DNA from: Snuella sedimenti
GTDB taxonomy: Bacteria > Bacteroidota > Bacteroidia > Flavobacteriales > Flavobacteriaceae
Reading direction: 5' to 3'
Assembly (NCBI RefSeq): GCF_016428595.1
Contig: NZ_JAELVQ010000001.1
Coordinates: 1 to 64,000 of the forward strand
DNA: 64,000 bases
Shown: in pieces, positions 62,338 through 64,000 of the stretch
Layout of the letters: each line of letters begins with the position of its first letter
Numbering within the stretch: the stretch's first letter is position 1
Position numbers and translations under genes: made by a program
Notes under the pieces: model-generated
Seen by the model: only the letters and a program-made list of their open reading frames with translations
What the model was told of the DNA's origin: nothing
Databases searched by the model: none

Positions 62338-63681
62338 TTATAGGACTGAAGGTAACGTTCCTGTACTATCTGCAAATTGTTCAGTAGGCACATCAACTTT
62401 ATTAAGCATGCTCACAAATAAGTTAGACATAACTGTGTGTTTTTCCTCAAATTTGGTATAGCTACCGTGTTTAACACCTAAGTTAGTACCACCTGCTAAG
62501 ACAAGCGGATAATTTCTAGCATTATGTGTAGAGCTACAAGCACTACCATATAGAATAAGTGTATTATCCAATAGCGAACCGTGTTCGTCTGTTGTATTCT
62601 TCATTTTATCAATAAAGTAAGCTAACTGTTTTGTTAGCCATTGGTCATAACGCCCCCATTCTTCCCAGTGCCCTCTGGTTTTATCGTGAGAAATTCCATG
62701 ATGCCCTTTTAACCCTAACGCTATTTTTGGAAAATTATCACCAAAGCCCATACCATCTTCCCTTGCCATCATATAGGTAATAACCCTCGTAGAATCTGTT
62801 TGAAAGCCCAACACCATCAAATCCAGCATAGATCTTACATAATCCTGCGGAGCCGATACCGGATCGACATCTAGGTTAATTAAACTAGCATCAAAATCTT
62901 TCATGGGAACATCTAACCAACGTTCATTTCTTTTTATCTGCTCTTCAACTTGATTCAAGGATGTTAAATATTCATCTAACTTTGCTTTGTCATTAGCTCC
63001 CAAACGTCGTTGTAGGTTTTTACTATCTTCTAAAACCAAATCGACAACTTTTTTACCTTGGTGCAAACTTTTCCGTCTTTCGTTGGTAGATGTCATCCCG
63101 TTTGGAGAAAAATACCGCTCAAAGATCTCACGCTGCCTGTGCTCCGAGGGAATAGGTCGTCCAGATGAATTAAACGATAAAGTTGACACTCTTGACTTAT
63201 AGCCTACACCGCCATCAGTAGATAATGACAAAGAAGGAAAGCGTGTATATTGCCCTAACTTTTTAGCAGCGACCTGATCGACAGAAATATTATTTCGATA
63301 CTCACCCCGTAAATCCCCTCCTGTTAGCCAGGTATCTCCTGCGATGTGCCCCAACAATTGTCGACTGTTCGGGTGACTCAAACCTCCTAAAATTGAAATA
63401 TCTTTACGGTAAGAAGCCAAAGGCGATAATGTTTTAGTTAACTTATAATCGGTTCCTTCGCCGTGTGGAAACCAGCTCCAATCTTTATGATAATGGCTTT
63501 CTATCGGTGGTATACCTACACCATTAGGAAAATAAAGAAAACACAAGCGTTTTGGCTGTGTAGGAGTAATAAATTTTGAAATACTACTCATAGCCATACT
63601 TTCAAAATAAGGAAGCATACATGCTACCCCGAAGCCTTTTAAAAAGGTTCTGCGATCTAAATGCCAAGGTTTTTTACTCAT
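62338..63681 (-). CDS. Tat-exported DUF1552 protein
   Basis: The start at 63681 gives MSKKPWHLDRRTFLKGFGVACML, a twin-arginine signal (Arg10-Arg11), and its ATG overlaps the stop of the upstream gene as ATGA; an upstream ATG at 63705 is less likely. The mature part follows DUF1552 of planctomycete-like proteins: RLCFLYFPNGVGIPP, DISILGGLSHPNSRQLLGH, and HHGISHDKTRGHWEEWGRYDQW. The function is unknown; the family is related to DUF1501-type exported proteins. Confidence 0.92.
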   Translation of the reverse strand: MSKKPWHLDRRTFLKGFGVACMLPYFESMAMSSISKFITPTQPKRLCFLYFPNGVGIPPIESHYHKDWSWFPHGEGTDYKLTKTLSPLASYRKDISILGGLSHPNSRQLLGHIAGDTWLTGGDLRGEYRNNISVDQVAAKKLGQYTRFPSLSLSTDGGVGYKSRVSTLSFNSSGRPIPSEHRQREIFERYFSPNGMTSTNERRKSLHQGKKVVDLVLEDSKNLQRRLGANDKAKLDEYLTSLNQVEEQIKRNERWLDVPMKDFDASLINLDVDPVSAPQDYVRSMLDLMVLGFQTDSTRVITYMMAREDGMGFGDNFPKIALGLKGHHGISHDKTRGHWEEWGRYDQWLTKQLAYFIDKMKNTTDEHGSLLDNTLILYGSACSSTHNARNYPLVLAGGTNLGVKHGSYTKFEEKHTVMSNLFVSMLNKVDVPTEQFADSTGTLPSVL

Positions 63682-64000
63682 AATCCAACTATTTTTTGAA
63701 ACCAATTAGGTTCCTTTTTATAAAATGACGGACTCAAAACAATTTGAGTTACGACCGATTGAAAACGATAGTCATCTTCTATGACTTCTTCTACCATATC
63801 ATCAATTGTTTCCTGATCTGCAAAACTAACATCCCTGCCTAACGCATAAGCGTAAAGATGTTCTATTAACGATCTGGTGAAATCCTCTTTTTTTAACCTC
63901 AAAATATAATCTTTAATACCCTGAATACCTTCCACTTCTGTACCATCTGGTAACTTCGATTTAGAATCAATTGGTTTTCCATTTGAAGCTTCTAAACGGT
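63678..64000 (-). CDS. C-terminal part of a DUF1592/DUF1588/DUF1585 protein (cut by window edge)
   Basis: The frame stays open to the window end and begins upstream of it. The visible 106 residues match the end of the DUF1585 domain: GKPIDSKSKLPDGTEVEG, DYILRLKKEDFTRSLIEHLYAYALGR and VTQIVLSPSFYKK. A GTG inside the frame at 63935 is not a start. Such proteins usually carry a cytochrome c motif and DUF1587/1592/1588 before DUF1585; those parts lie outside. It is coupled to the DUF1552 gene by an ATGA overlap. Confidence 0.9.
   Translation of the reverse strand, partial: RLEASNGKPIDSKSKLPDGTEVEGIQGIKDYILRLKKEDFTRSLIEHLYAYALGRDVSFADQETIDDMVEEVIEDDYRFQSVVTQIVLSPSFYKKEPNWFQKIVGL

Noticed and set aside
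63678-63935. A complete small gene starting at GTG 63935
   Set aside because: The reading frame continues without stop to the window edge and the added residues match the DUF1585 domain, so it is a truncated larger gene.
1-64000. CRISPR arrays, prophage or insertion-sequence transposases
   Set aside because: No regularly spaced repeats, phage structural genes or transposase motifs were seen on either strand.

Overview
This window is chromosomal DNA from a member of the Bacteroidota, most likely a marine Flavobacteriaceae. The support is low GC, near absence of Shine-Dalgarno sites, several promoters with the Bacteroidota -7 box TAnnTTTG, an FtsZ with the terminal NSFLHDNVD-type tail, a GYDIA-family GHMP kinase beside a class II HMG-CoA reductase, paired POT peptide transporters with a DPP-IV-like peptidase, and a conserved coaX / OMP / TPR / lptC / CorC-like / ppiD block. 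The genus cannot be told from the sequence alone.

Region 1 (1-16.9 kb, minus strand) is a nearly complete division and cell wall (dcw) cluster: mraZ, rsmH, ftsL-like, ftsI (PBP with PASTA), murE, mraY, [four-helix-bundle gene], murD, ftsW, murG, murC, ftsQ, ftsA, ftsZ, then a strong terminator, a YqeY/GatB-like gene and tRNA-Arg(UCG). murF and ddl are not in it. Three tandem 10-bp boxes just upstream of mraZ look like a MraZ operator next to a -7 box. A small intervening-sequence-type four-helix-bundle gene sits between mraY and murD and is bracketed by 10-bp inverted repeats.

Region 2 (17.1-22.5 kb, plus strand) carries an alpha/beta hydrolase, the GTPase EngB, and two A-rich exported-protein genes: one unknown with an aromatic repeat tail, and one MORN-TPR-FKBP fusion. 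Region 3 (22.5-25.8 kb, minus) is an OppC-type permease next to a Prc/Tsp protease. Region 4 (26-30.8 kb, plus) is surE, a small membrane protein, lpxB, an NlpC/P60 lipoprotein and a comEC-like gene. It ends at a 163-bp palindromic element with terminal inverted repeats (MITE-like); a decayed end of the same element lies at 43.9 kb.

Region 5 (30.9-48 kb) holds two thioredoxin-like exported proteins, two POT transporters and a DPP-IV-like peptidase (minus); HMG-CoA reductase and a GHMP kinase (plus); then ppiD, a CorC/HlyC-family protein, lptC, a TPR protein, an outer membrane protein and coaX (minus). lptC contains a perfect 32-bp palindrome inside its signal-sequence codons. tRNA-Phe(GAA) follows on the plus strand.

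Region 6 (48.3-56.2 kb, minus) is a tryptophan/kynurenine catabolic operon running kynU, kmo, RidA-type deaminase, aminomuconate-semialdehyde dehydrogenase, an SDR with an altered active site, 3-hydroxyanthranilate dioxygenase, ACMS decarboxylase and an O-methyltransferase. Together these would take kynurenine to 4-oxalocrotonate-level intermediates. Tryptophan dioxygenase and formamidase are not in the window.

Region 7 (56.2-64 kb) has a CDGSH/4Fe-4S fusion protein with a hairpin-rich leader, a lipoprotein, an ApbE-like gene with a small conserved neighbour, and a planctomycete-like set: PQQ-propeller lipoprotein, FucP-type sugar transporter, Tat-exported DUF1552 protein and the C-terminal end of a DUF1585-type protein cut by the window edge. 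No CRISPR array, prophage, rRNA or insertion-sequence transposase is visible. No gene-free stretch exceeds about 280 bp.
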